Shown piece after piece: positions 1 through 5,881 of a stretch of DNA of 5,935 nucleotides. Made by a program: the position numbers and the translations under genes. The notes beneath the pieces were generated by a model, which was given only the letters and a program-made list of their open reading frames with translations, was not told the origin of the DNA and ran no database searches. The stretch spans positions 1-5,935 of the forward strand of contig UQPI01000084.1 in assembly GCA_900542945.1 (NCBI GenBank), read 5' to 3'. Positions within the stretch are counted from its first letter, which is position 1, and each line of letters opens with the position of its first letter. The stretch comes from an uncultured Collinsella sp. (lineage in GTDB: Bacteria > Actinomycetota > Coriobacteriia > Coriobacteriales > Coriobacteriaceae).

Positions 1-409
1 TCTTACGATGACGAACCTCGGCTTCGTGTGCCGAGGGAGCGGACGGCAGGGGAATATCTCCCATGGCGATGGTCTCGTCGACGACTGGCGCAGAGCCCAA
101 GCCGGGGAGCTCGCGGGTGAGCGATTCGTCGACGGGCAAGTCGCCAAGCAGGGAGGTCTCATCTCCCGCGTTGGGTTCCGGTTGGCCATTGCCCTCGTCA
201 TCGCCTTTTTCGACATCGGCTTCATCGCGAGCATCCTCGACGTCGTCGCCCGTATCCGGTATGCCATCGCCCGCCGCGTCCTGCATGTCGACGATTGTCT
301 CGTCAAACGCAACTTCGTCCAGCGAAAACCGGTCTAGGCTCTCCAAGGCCTCGGCGCACGCCGCTGCATCTTGGGCCGCGTCCTCTTGGCCCCTCGTCTC
401 ATTTTCCAT
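1..409 (-). CDS. Partial acidic low-complexity protein of unknown function (N-terminal part)
   Basis: An open minus-strand frame starts at the ATG at 409-407 and continues without a stop for 136 codons to the window edge, so the C-terminal part is missing. A purine-rich GGGGGA lies about five bases upstream of the ATG and supports this start. The protein begins MENETRGQEDAAQDAA and is dominated by Asp, Glu, Ala and Gly, with runs such as DTGDDVEDARDEADVEKGDDEGNG near residues 56-79. There is no signal peptide, membrane segment or recognisable domain in the visible part. The last visible residues (HEAEVRHRK) turn basic, which could mark the approach to a membrane anchor or a folded domain beyond the edge; that is a guess. 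The frame uses several codons rare in its neighbours (AGG, CTA, ATA). It is probably a real gene, because its start has a ribosome binding site and the opposite strand gives only Ser/Pro/Ala-rich shadow translations. The function is unknown. Confidence 0.6.
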   Translation of the reverse strand, partial: MENETRGQEDAAQDAAACAEALESLDRFSLDEVAFDETIVDMQDAAGDGIPDTGDDVEDARDEADVEKGDDEGNGQPEPNAGDETSLLGDLPVDESLTRELPGLGSAPVVDETIAMGDIPLPSAPSAHEAEVRHRK

Positions 410-518
410 ATATCCCCCAAGCTCAATATCGGGACAACAATGTACCCAAAATTAAGGTCACATAGAGCTGGCGTGCAGTCGGAAATTCGATTTTATCTGC
501 GCGATACATTGTGAATAT

Positions 519-532
519 GTGCATGAATGCAC
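519..532. repeat. Short inverted repeat GTGCAT-GA-ATGCAC
   Basis: A perfect 6-bp inverted repeat with a 2-bp centre lies in the AT-richer stretch (about 420-530) upstream of the acidic-protein gene and just beyond the terminator of the neighbouring minus-strand unit. It could be an operator for the gene starting at 409, since that gene's promoter should lie here, but an element this short can arise by chance. No convincing -35/-10 pair was found: a TAAAAT on the minus strand near 490-495 has no well-spaced partner. The rest of 410-542 shows nothing else recognisable. Confidence 0.25.
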
Positions 533-542
533 GCGCGACAGC

Positions 543-583
543 AAAAAGCCCCCGGAAAGCAAACGAATTGCTTTCCGGGGGCT
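543..583 (-). terminator. Rho-independent terminator of the tetR-DUF5692 unit
   Basis: Positions 547-562 and 568-583 form a perfect 16-bp stem with a 5-base loop. The stem is G/C-rich at its base (AGCCCCCGGAAAGC and its complement). On the minus strand it is followed by a run of T (complement of 543-547). It lies about 70 bases past the stop codon of the membrane-protein gene at 652, so it fits as the end of that transcript. On the plus strand it lacks a T run, so it is directional. It also shields the acidic-protein gene at 409 from read-through. Confidence 0.9.
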
Positions 584-651
584 GCGCATAACGCGAGATT
601 ACGGAGCCAAAGAGACGCGCCTACATCCAAATGCGGACGGCAGCGAGCGCG

Positions 652-1659
652 TTACTCGGCGTGTGCGTAATCCACCTTGGCGCGGCGGGCGGTGGCCTTC
701 TCCCAATCGCTGGTGCCCTCAAAGACATCCTGCTTGTAGGGATTGCGGCCGAGCTTCTTGGCGCGGTAGGCGATGTAGATGATCGCGGCGACGTTGGCGA
801 CCAGTGCGGCGATTGAGACCGCGGTAGCGGCGCCGGGGTCGAGCGTGGAGTGGGTCACAAAGATGGACTCCTCCTGGAAGAACGGGAACACCTGGGCAAA
901 CATGCACCAAATGGCCAGCGTAAAGGCGCGGTTCTGAATCCAGCCGCCCTTGTTCCAGATAAAGGCGGCGACGGTGGGCGCCAGCAGCAGCGCAAAGCCG
1001 CAGAACCAGGAGTGGGTGGGCAGGCAGTTGTAGGTGTAGCAGAAGTTCCAGATATCGTAGGCGATGATGTAGACCCAGGTCATATCGGGCCACAGCATGT
1101 CGGTCTTGTCCTCGGAGGCGTAGACGCTCCACCAACCGGTCATGCAGAAGATGTTGATGATACCGGCGATGCCGTTGAACACGTTGTTCCAGCCGGCCAG
1201 CTGCGTAGCACCTTCGGAGGTGACCCAGGTGGACTGGCCCAGGACAAAGAAGTGATAGGCGCTCTCAAAGTCGGACACGACGGCGATCATGATGTTGATG
1301 GCGACGATCACAAACGGCCACGCGCGGAACCAGTGTGCCTTGCCGATCTTGCCCCACTGATACTTAATGGCGATGAAGCCCCAGCAACCGGCCAACGCCG
1401 CGTAGACCTTGGCGTAGTGGAACCAGCTGTTCTGGTACACATGGGTGGGGTTGGTGAGCGCCCACTCGGCACCCTGTGAGACGCCAATGGCGATGGCGAC
1501 GCAGTAGATGGTCATGGCCAGCGGAGCCACGCCAAAGATGATTGCCGCGCCCAGCTTGGTGCGGCGGCCGACCTCGTTGAGCACGATCAGGCCAATAAAG
1601 ACCATGGCCCAGCCGGCCCAGTGGATAAGGGTATCGCTACCCCAAACATCGAACAGCAT
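652..1659 (-). CDS. DUF5692-like polytopic membrane protein
   Basis: This 335-residue, Trp- and aromatic-rich integral membrane protein has about nine predicted membrane segments, near residues 13-30, 36-60, 82-102, 111-130, 157-177, 192-212, 216-235, 244-262 and 277-299, and ends in a basic cytoplasmic-looking tail. The overall pattern, including NEVGRRTK after segment 1, HYAKVYAALAGCWGF in segment 3 and WVYIIAYDIWNFCYTYNCLP in segment 6, matches my recollection of the DUF5692 family, which has no established function. The family name comes from memory, not a search. The ATG start has a strong AAAGGAG six bases upstream (1666-1672). The gene follows the tetR gene on the same strand after 63 bases and ends before a strong terminator, so the two probably share a transcript. 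Conserved-looking Trp, Tyr, His and Cys residues within or near segments 5-7 (for example W194, D202, W204, C207, H216, C220) would suit ligand or cofactor binding, but this is inference. Transport or sensing are both possible. Confidence 0.75.
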   Translation of the reverse strand: MLFDVWGSDTLIHWAGWAMVFIGLIVLNEVGRRTKLGAAIIFGVAPLAMTIYCVAIAIGVSQGAEWALTNPTHVYQNSWFHYAKVYAALAGCWGFIAIKYQWGKIGKAHWFRAWPFVIVAINIMIAVVSDFESAYHFFVLGQSTWVTSEGATQLAGWNNVFNGIAGIINIFCMTGWWSVYASEDKTDMLWPDMTWVYIIAYDIWNFCYTYNCLPTHSWFCGFALLLAPTVAAFIWNKGGWIQNRAFTLAIWCMFAQVFPFFQEESIFVTHSTLDPGAATAVSIAALVANVAAIIYIAYRAKKLGRNPYKQDVFEGTSDWEKATARRAKVDYAHAE

Positions 1660-1677
1660 GCTGCTCTCCTTTCACAC

Positions 1678-1705
1678 GCCCGCGGCCCCTCTTCTGATCG
1701 CGGGC
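1678..1705 (-). other. Intercistronic hairpin between tetR and the DUF5692 gene
   Basis: A perfect 7-bp G/C stem (GCCCGCG at 1678-1684 with CGCGGGC at 1699-1705) encloses a 14-base loop. It sits between the tetR stop and the ribosome binding site of the downstream gene. There is no T run after it on the minus strand, so it is not a standard terminator. It may be an RNA processing or stability element that sets the relative output of the two genes. It could also be a chance fold in GC-rich DNA. Confidence 0.35.
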
Positions 1706-1722
1706 AGTTTGGCCAAATGTCG

Positions 1723-2385
1723 TCAGTTCTGGGGCTTGCGCTCCGGATACTTGGCGGTATAGCCCTCGATGTGGAGTGTCGAGGCGATGATTTCCTTGAC
1801 CGTCTCGTCGGGCACATCGGGGTGCGTGCGGATATACATCAAAAGACCCATGATGAGGGTGTAGAACGTCTCGTAGACATGGTCGATGCGTAGCTCATGA
1901 TGGGCGACAAAATCCACCACGGTGGTATCGCAGATATACTGCGCCACGCGCTGGACCACGTTGTGCAAAAAGCCGCCGTAGAGCGCGCCGCTGCTCGAGG
2001 TGAGCGTACTCGGCAGCTCGTGGCCGCTGGCGACCAGACGCTTAAAGAGTGGGGCGACGGTGTCGAGCGCGCCCTCGATATCACCAACGGTGCGGCCGGC
2101 ATTCCACTGCTCGAGCTCGGAGATAAAACCGTCGATTGCCTCGTCCATGACGGCGGTGACGGCGGCGTCCATGTCGGCGAAGTAGTGGTAGAACAGCGAG
2201 CGCGTGCAGCCGGCTCGCTTGGTCACGGCCGATACCGATAGGTGGGACACGCCCAGCTCGGAGCTTACGGTGCGCACGGCATCGAGGATCTCGCGACGGC
2301 GTTCGTCGCCCGTCAGGCGCTTTGCCGCGCTATCGGATGCGGGGACGGCATCGACCACAGAGATATCCGCTGTGTTGTTGCCCAT
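1723..2385 (-). CDS. TetR/AcrR-family transcriptional regulator
   Basis: A 220-residue protein of typical TetR length. After a variable N-terminal arm of about 26 residues comes a canonical TetR DNA-binding domain (about 28-75). Helix 1 is ERRREILDAVRTVSSELG. Helices 2-3 cover residues 49-69, with LSVSAVTKRAG and then the recognition segment TRSLFYHYF, the family signature. The remaining all-helical part (about 76-210) is the ligand-binding and dimerisation region and is too variable to name a ligand. A Cys (C60) sits immediately before the recognition helix; the only other Cys is C152. The start is supported by AAAGG (2395-2399) nine bases upstream. The gene is divergent from the large oxidoreductase at 2574 and precedes the DUF5692 gene on the same strand. 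Twin inverted repeats in the divergent region are its likely operators, which implies autoregulation plus control of the oxidoreductase. The family call is firm; the target assignment is inference. Confidence 0.92.
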   Translation of the reverse strand: MGNNTADISVVDAVPASDSAAKRLTGDERRREILDAVRTVSSELGVSHLSVSAVTKRAGCTRSLFYHYFADMDAAVTAVMDEAIDGFISELEQWNAGRTVGDIEGALDTVAPLFKRLVASGHELPSTLTSSSGALYGGFLHNVVQRVAQYICDTTVVDFVAHHELRIDHVYETFYTLIMGLLMYIRTHPDVPDETVKEIIASTLHIEGYTAKYPERKPQN

Positions 2386-2433
2386 GTTTTGCCGCCTTTC
2401 ATCCTCTTTTGCCTGACCGTTCGCCTAACAGTC

Positions 2434-2464
2434 TTGAATATTGTTGACGGTTCGTCAATACTAT
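2434..2464 (+). promoter_or_regulatory. Possible plus-strand promoter overlapping operator 1
   Basis: TTGAAT (2434-2439) and TACTAT (2459-2464) each match four of six consensus -35 and -10 bases, but their 19-base spacing is long. If used, transcription would start near 2471, inside operator 2, and operator 1 would fill the spacer. A repressor bound there would block RNA polymerase. The match is weak and the true promoter may differ. No convincing minus-strand promoter for tetR was resolved, although it must lie in the same region. Confidence 0.3.
2444..2458. promoter_or_regulatory. Operator 1: inverted repeat TTGACG-GTT-CGTCAA
   Basis: A perfect 6-bp inverted repeat with a 3-bp centre lies in the divergent region between tetR and the oxidoreductase gene. 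It has the size and position expected of a TetR-family operator. A second site with the same TTGAC half-sites and the same 3-bp centre lies 23 bp away (centre to centre) at 2467-2481, which makes chance unlikely. Assignment to the adjacent TetR protein is inference from location. Confidence 0.7.
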
Positions 2465-2466
2465 TT

Positions 2467-2481
2467 TTGACACAATGTCAA
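2467..2481. promoter_or_regulatory. Operator 2: inverted repeat TTGACA-CAA-TGTCAA
   Basis: This is a second perfect 6-bp inverted repeat with a 3-bp centre, sharing TTGAC half-sites with operator 1. Flanking bases extend the symmetry: ATTGTTGAC at 2440-2448 and GTCAACAAT at 2477-2485 are exact reverse complements, so the whole 46-bp block 2440-2485 has one overall dyad centred near 2462/2463. Either half-site also resembles a -35 hexamer (TTGACA), but no -10 lies at the right distance on either strand. Confidence 0.7.
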
Positions 2482-2560
2482 CAATGGCGGGTGAACGGCA
2501 TGGGGGCATGCCCGGCCTGCAAAAAAGAGGGGCGCTGCGGTCTCGCCGGGCTGCGGCAAG

Positions 2561-2568
2561 AGAAGGGA
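2561..2568 (+). promoter_or_regulatory. Ribosome binding site that fixes the oxidoreductase start at 2574
   Basis: AGAAGGGA lies five bases upstream of the ATG at 2574. The same frame is open back to an ATG at 2475, but that ATG has no ribosome binding site, lies inside operator 2, and would add 33 Arg/Gly-rich residues with no family resemblance. The 2574 start is therefore preferred, and 2482-2560 is probably 5' leader. Confidence 0.8.
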
Positions 2569-2573
2569 TAACC

Positions 2574-5351
2574 ATGATTCTCAACGGACCGGGGATTAGC
2601 TATACCGAGCCCGATATCGGCGCGGAGTTCGTGCCGCCGATACCGGAGCATCCGCGCGAGGCCATCGTCAAACTGTGTGAGCACTGCACCAACCGCCTGT
2701 TGCACCGCGACGAGCTGCTGGGCTACGAGTACTGGTCGTTTGCCGAGGCCGCAACCGACGAGCAGGCCGAAGTGCTCTGCAAGATGAAGATGCGCCGTTC
2801 CTATACGCTGCCCGAGATGGTCAAGCTCACCGGCATGCCCGAGGCCCAGATCGAAAAAATGCTCGATGACATGAGCTACACGGGTCTGCTCGAGTACAAC
2901 TGGGAAAACCCCGAGCGCGCCAAGCAGTGGGTGCTGCCCATGCTGGTGCCGGGTTCTGCCGAGTTCCTCAACATGCGCATGGGCCAGCTCGAGGAGCACC
3001 CGGTCTATGCTAAGTTCTTTGAGCAGGCGTCCAAGGGACCGCTGTCCAAGGCCACGCCGATGGTGCCGCCTGGCGGTGCCGGCATCGGCATGCATGTCAT
3101 TCCGGTCGAGAAGGCCATCGATGCCGCGAGCACCTCGGTGCCTATTGAGCATATCGAGCATTGGCTCGACAAATACGAGGGTAAGTATGCCGCCAGCACC
3201 TGCAGCTGCCGCGCGAGCCGTCGCGTGATGGGAGAGGGCTGCGCCGACGACCCGGCCGATTGGTGCATCGCCGTGGGCGATATGGCCGACTACGTGGTCG
3301 AGACCGACCGCGGCCATTATGTGACGCGCGAGGAGGTCTACGACATCCTGCGCCAGGCCGAGGACAACGGCTTTGTGCACCAGATCACCAACATCGACGG
3401 TGAGAACAAAATCTTCGCCATCTGCAACTGCAACGTCAACGTGTGCTACGCCCTGCGTACTTCGCAGCTGTTCAACACGCCCAACCTGTCGCGCTCGGCC
3501 TATGTCGCCAAGGTCGAGAAGGACAAGTGCGTGGCCTGCGGCCGCTGCGTTGAGGTGTGTCCGGCCGGCGCCGCCAAGCTGGGCCAGAAGCTCTGCAGCA
3601 AAAAGGCGGGCGGACAGGTGCCCGAGTATCCGCGCCAGGAGCTGCCCGATGCCACCAAGTGGGACCACACCAAGTGGTCGCCCAACTACCGCAACGACAA
3701 CCGCATCGAGACGCATGAGTCCGGTACCGCTCCCTGCAAGACGGCCTGCCCCGCGCATGTCGCCGTTCAGGGCTATTTGAAGCTCGCGGCTCAGGGTCGC
3801 TATGACGAGGCGCTGACGCTCATCAAGCGCGAGAACCCGCTGCCCGCTATCTGCGGCCGTGTGTGCAACCGCCGCTGCGAGGACGCCTGCACCCGTGGTC
3901 GCGTGGATGCCGCCGTGGCTATCGACGAGGTCAAGAAGTTCATCGCCCAGCGCGATCTTGATGCCGCGACCCGCTATGTCCCGCCCGTGGTGACCCCGAC
4001 GCGTGCCGGCGGCTTCGATCAGAAGATCGCCATCATCGGTGCCGGCCCGGCCGGTCTGTCCTGCGCTTTCTATCTGGCCGAGAAGGGCTACAAGCCTGTC
4101 GTGTTCGAGAAAAACGAGCGCCCGGGCGGCATGCTCACCTACGGCATTCCCAGCTTTAAGCTGCAGAAGGATGTTATCGAGGCCGAGGTCGAGGTCATTC
4201 GCCTGATGGGTGCCGAGTTCCGCTATGGCGTGGAAGTCGGTCGCGACGTGACGCTCGACGAGCTTCGCGCGCAGGGCTTTAAGGCCTTTTACGTGGCCAT
4301 TGGCTGCCAGGGTGGCCGCCTTGCCGGTATTCCGGGCGAGGATGCCGAGGACATGACCGTGGCCGTCGACTTTTTGCGCGAGGTCAACAGCGGCAAGATC
4401 GACGCGCTGCCCGGGCGCACCATCGTGGTGGGCGGCGGCAACGTGGCCATCGACGTCGCGCGCAACGCCTGCCGTCTGGGTTCCGAGCACGTTGAGATGT
4501 TCTGCCTGGAGAGCGAGGCCCAGATGCCTGCCAGCGAGGAGGAGCGTCGCGAGGCCATCGAGGACGGCGCGCACATTAGCTGCGGCTGGGGCCCCAAGGA
4601 GATTCACCTGGACGAGGCCGGTCGTGTGTGCGGTATCACCTTCAAGCGCTGCACGCGTGTCTTTGACGACGAGGGCCGTTTTGCGCCCGAGTATGACGAG
4701 AACGACTTGCGCCGTGTCGATGCCGACCGTGTCGTCATGTCCATTGGCCAGTCCATTGTGTGGGGCGACCTGCTGGCTGGCTCCAAGGTGGAGCTCGGCC
4801 GCGGCCAGGGTGCCCTTGCCGATCCGCAGACGTACCAGACCGCCGAGCCCGACATCTTTGTGGGCGGCGACGTCTACACTGGCCCCAGCTTTGCCATCGA
4901 TGCCATTGCCGCCGGTCACGAGGCCGCGGTGTCCATCCATCGCTTTGTGCAGCCGGGCTCCACGCTCACCATCGGCCGCAACCAGCGCCGCTACACCGCG
5001 CTTGACCGCGACGATGCCGTGATCGAAAGCTACGACAACGCGAGCCGTGAGGTTGCCCACGTGGACCACGAGCGCGAGAAGGCCGCGCCCTTCAGCGAGT
5101 ACGTCGAGACCTTTACCGAAGAGCAGGTGCGCGCCGAGACCGCCCGTTGCCTTGGCTGCGGTGCCTCAATCGTCGACCCCAACAAGTGCATCGGCTGCGG
5201 CCTGTGCACCACCAAGTGCGCGTTCGATGCCATCCATCTGGATCGCGATCGCCCCGAGTGCTCCACGATGGTCAAATACGAGCAAAAGCTCCCGAGCCTT
5301 GGCAAGTATGCTTTAAAGCGTGCAATCAAAATCAAGTTCGGTCGTAAATAG
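2574..5351 (+). CDS. Multi-domain FAD/NAD(P)-dependent [4Fe-4S] oxidoreductase (GltD/NfnB-like core)
   Basis: A 925-residue, probably cytoplasmic electron-transfer enzyme. Domains in order: CEHC (C35, C38); a winged-helix-like segment (about 63-108); a cysteine-rich module with CSCRASRR (C210, C212), C223, C231 and CNCNVNVC (C284, C286, C291); a ferredoxin motif CVACGRCVEVCP (C319, C322, C325, C329); a glutamate-synthase-type Fe-S helical domain (C388, C392, C427, C431, C435, C439); an FAD-binding Rossmann motif GAGPAG (489-494); an NAD(P)-binding motif GGGNVA (620-625); a second FAD contact GGD (764-766); then CLGCG (859-863) and CIGCGLCTTKC (C872-C882). The core resembles GltD and the large subunit of the transhydrogenase NfnAB. 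Such proteins pass electrons between NAD(P)H, FAD and Fe-S clusters, often to or from ferredoxin or a partner. No catalytic partner subunit is encoded nearby and the substrate is not evident. Divergent tetR and twin operators imply inducible expression. Domain calls are firm; the physiological reaction is unknown. Confidence 0.9.
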   Translation: MILNGPGISYTEPDIGAEFVPPIPEHPREAIVKLCEHCTNRLLHRDELLGYEYWSFAEAATDEQAEVLCKMKMRRSYTLPEMVKLTGMPEAQIEKMLDDMSYTGLLEYNWENPERAKQWVLPMLVPGSAEFLNMRMGQLEEHPVYAKFFEQASKGPLSKATPMVPPGGAGIGMHVIPVEKAIDAASTSVPIEHIEHWLDKYEGKYAASTCSCRASRRVMGEGCADDPADWCIAVGDMADYVVETDRGHYVTREEVYDILRQAEDNGFVHQITNIDGENKIFAICNCNVNVCYALRTSQLFNTPNLSRSAYVAKVEKDKCVACGRCVEVCPAGAAKLGQKLCSKKAGGQVPEYPRQELPDATKWDHTKWSPNYRNDNRIETHESGTAPCKTACPAHVAVQGYLKLAAQGRYDEALTLIKRENPLPAICGRVCNRRCEDACTRGRVDAAVAIDEVKKFIAQRDLDAATRYVPPVVTPTRAGGFDQKIAIIGAGPAGLSCAFYLAEKGYKPVVFEKNERPGGMLTYGIPSFKLQKDVIEAEVEVIRLMGAEFRYGVEVGRDVTLDELRAQGFKAFYVAIGCQGGRLAGIPGEDAEDMTVAVDFLREVNSGKIDALPGRTIVVGGGNVAIDVARNACRLGSEHVEMFCLESEAQMPASEEERREAIEDGAHISCGWGPKEIHLDEAGRVCGITFKRCTRVFDDEGRFAPEYDENDLRRVDADRVVMSIGQSIVWGDLLAGSKVELGRGQGALADPQTYQTAEPDIFVGGDVYTGPSFAIDAIAAGHEAAVSIHRFVQPGSTLTIGRNQRRYTALDRDDAVIESYDNASREVAHVDHEREKAAPFSEYVETFTEEQVRAETARCLGCGASIVDPNKCIGCGLCTTKCAFDAIHLDRDRPECSTMVKYEQKLPSLGKYALKRAIKIKFGRK

Positions 5352-5366
5352 GTAATCATGGCGGGT

Positions 5367-5402
5367 AAGGGGACGGCGCAGACTAGATTTCGCCGTCCCC
5401 TT
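5367..5402 (+). terminator. Hairpin terminator after the oxidoreductase gene
   Basis: AAGGGGACGGCG (5367-5378) and CGCCGTCCCCTT (5391-5402) form a perfect 12-bp stem with a 12-base loop, 15 bases after the stop codon. The sequence that follows is only moderately T-rich (GCTTTGAGTTT), so termination may be partial. Read-through into hypA, 45 bases further on, is possible. Confidence 0.65.
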
Positions 5403-5433
5403 GCTTTGAGTTTGCATCGCATCAACCGTTGTT

Positions 5434-5439
5434 GAAAGG
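5434..5439 (+). promoter_or_regulatory. Ribosome binding site supporting the TTG start of hypA
   Basis: GAAAGG lies eight bases upstream of TTG at 5448. The TTG is followed by His-Glu-Leu, and HypA proteins begin Met-His-Glu, with the N-terminal His needed for nickel binding. The ATG at 5452 is in a different frame and gives no recognisable protein. TTG is therefore the real start. Confidence 0.8.
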
Positions 5440-5447
5440 TTTCTACC

Positions 5448-5876
5448 TTGCATGAATTGGGAATCGTTTATCACATTATTCGCGATGTTGAGAACGTGGC
5501 GCGCGCCAATGGCGTGCGTCGCGTTTCGAGCGTCACGCTGCTGCTGGGCGAGGTCTCGGGCGTCGTTCCCGACTTGCTGCTCGACGCTTGGCGCTGGGCG
5601 GCAGATAAAAAGTCCATCACGCAGGGCGCGGAGCTTATCGTGGAGCCCGTCGAGGCCGTGACGCATTGCGAGGCGTGCGGCCGCGACTATGCGACAGTCG
5701 AGCACGGCAAGACCTGCCCCCATTGCGGCAGTGGCGATACCTATTTGCTCCAGGGCCAAGAGGTCATGATCAAGCAGATCGAGACCCCCGACGAGGACCC
5801 GGCAGACGCTGCCCCCGACGGCCCCTCTGACGCCCCCGACGCCGTCGACGCCGCTAACCCTCTCCACATCGTCTAG
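5448..5876 (+). CDS. hypA: Hydrogenase maturation nickel metallochaperone HypA
   Basis: HypA, with HypB, delivers nickel to the large subunit of [NiFe]-hydrogenases in the cytoplasm. The 142-residue protein starts at TTG and reads MHELGIVYHII, carrying the nickel-ligand His2 of the family. The core GVRRVSSVTLLLGEVSGVVPD matches HypA. A structural zinc site is complete: C74-E-A-C77 and C90-P-H-C93. The family is usually about 113-118 residues. Here the HypA fold appears to end near residue 112 (QEVMIKQIE), followed by about 30 extra residues rich in Asp, Pro and Ala and ending in NPLHIV. The gene follows the oxidoreductase by 96 bases, with a terminator-like hairpin between, and no clear promoter was seen in the gap. 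It is followed after five bases by a long palindrome. No hypB or hydrogenase structural gene is inside the window, so its hyp partners must lie to the right or elsewhere. Confidence 0.93.
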   Translation: MHELGIVYHIIRDVENVARANGVRRVSSVTLLLGEVSGVVPDLLLDAWRWAADKKSITQGAELIVEPVEAVTHCEACGRDYATVEHGKTCPHCGSGDTYLLQGQEVMIKQIETPDEDPADAAPDGPSDAPDAVDAANPLHIV

Positions 5877-5881
5877 CCCCT

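Noticed and set aside
8..455. Two plus-strand open frames (8-337 and 63-455)
   Set aside because: One is Ser/Pro/Ala-rich and neither has a family resemblance. The minus-strand frame from 409 has a ribosome binding site and a coherent acidic composition, so these are shadows.
519..782. Plus-strand frame overlapping the terminator and the 3' end of the DUF5692 gene
   Set aside because: It reads through the terminator hairpin, is Arg-rich in the manner of GC-rich shadow frames, and lies antisense to the supported membrane-protein gene.
2467..2495. TTGACA at 2467-2472 as a plus-strand -35 element
   Set aside because: No -10-like hexamer lies 16-18 bases downstream (the sequence there is GC-rich), so the hexamer is better explained as an operator half-site.
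2475..2573. Upstream ATG at 2475 as the start of the oxidoreductase
   Set aside because: It lies inside an inverted repeat, has no ribosome binding site and adds 33 Arg/Gly-rich residues. The ATG at 2574 has AGAAGGGA at correct spacing.
2478..5069. An 863-codon open frame on the minus strand, antisense to the oxidoreductase
   Set aside because: Its translation is low-complexity (Ala, Gly, Leu, His, Val) with no motif, and it mirrors a gene with clear FAD, NAD(P) and Fe-S motifs on the plus strand. Long antisense frames are common opposite GC-rich genes.
5452..5661. Plus-strand frame starting at the ATG at 5452
   Set aside because: It is out of frame with HypA, which is unmistakable from the TTG at 5448 (Met-His-Glu start and two CxxC pairs).
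5313..5867. A 184-codon minus-strand frame opposite hypA
   Set aside because: It has no recognisable motif, overlaps a confirmed gene on the opposite strand and crosses the terminator hairpin.
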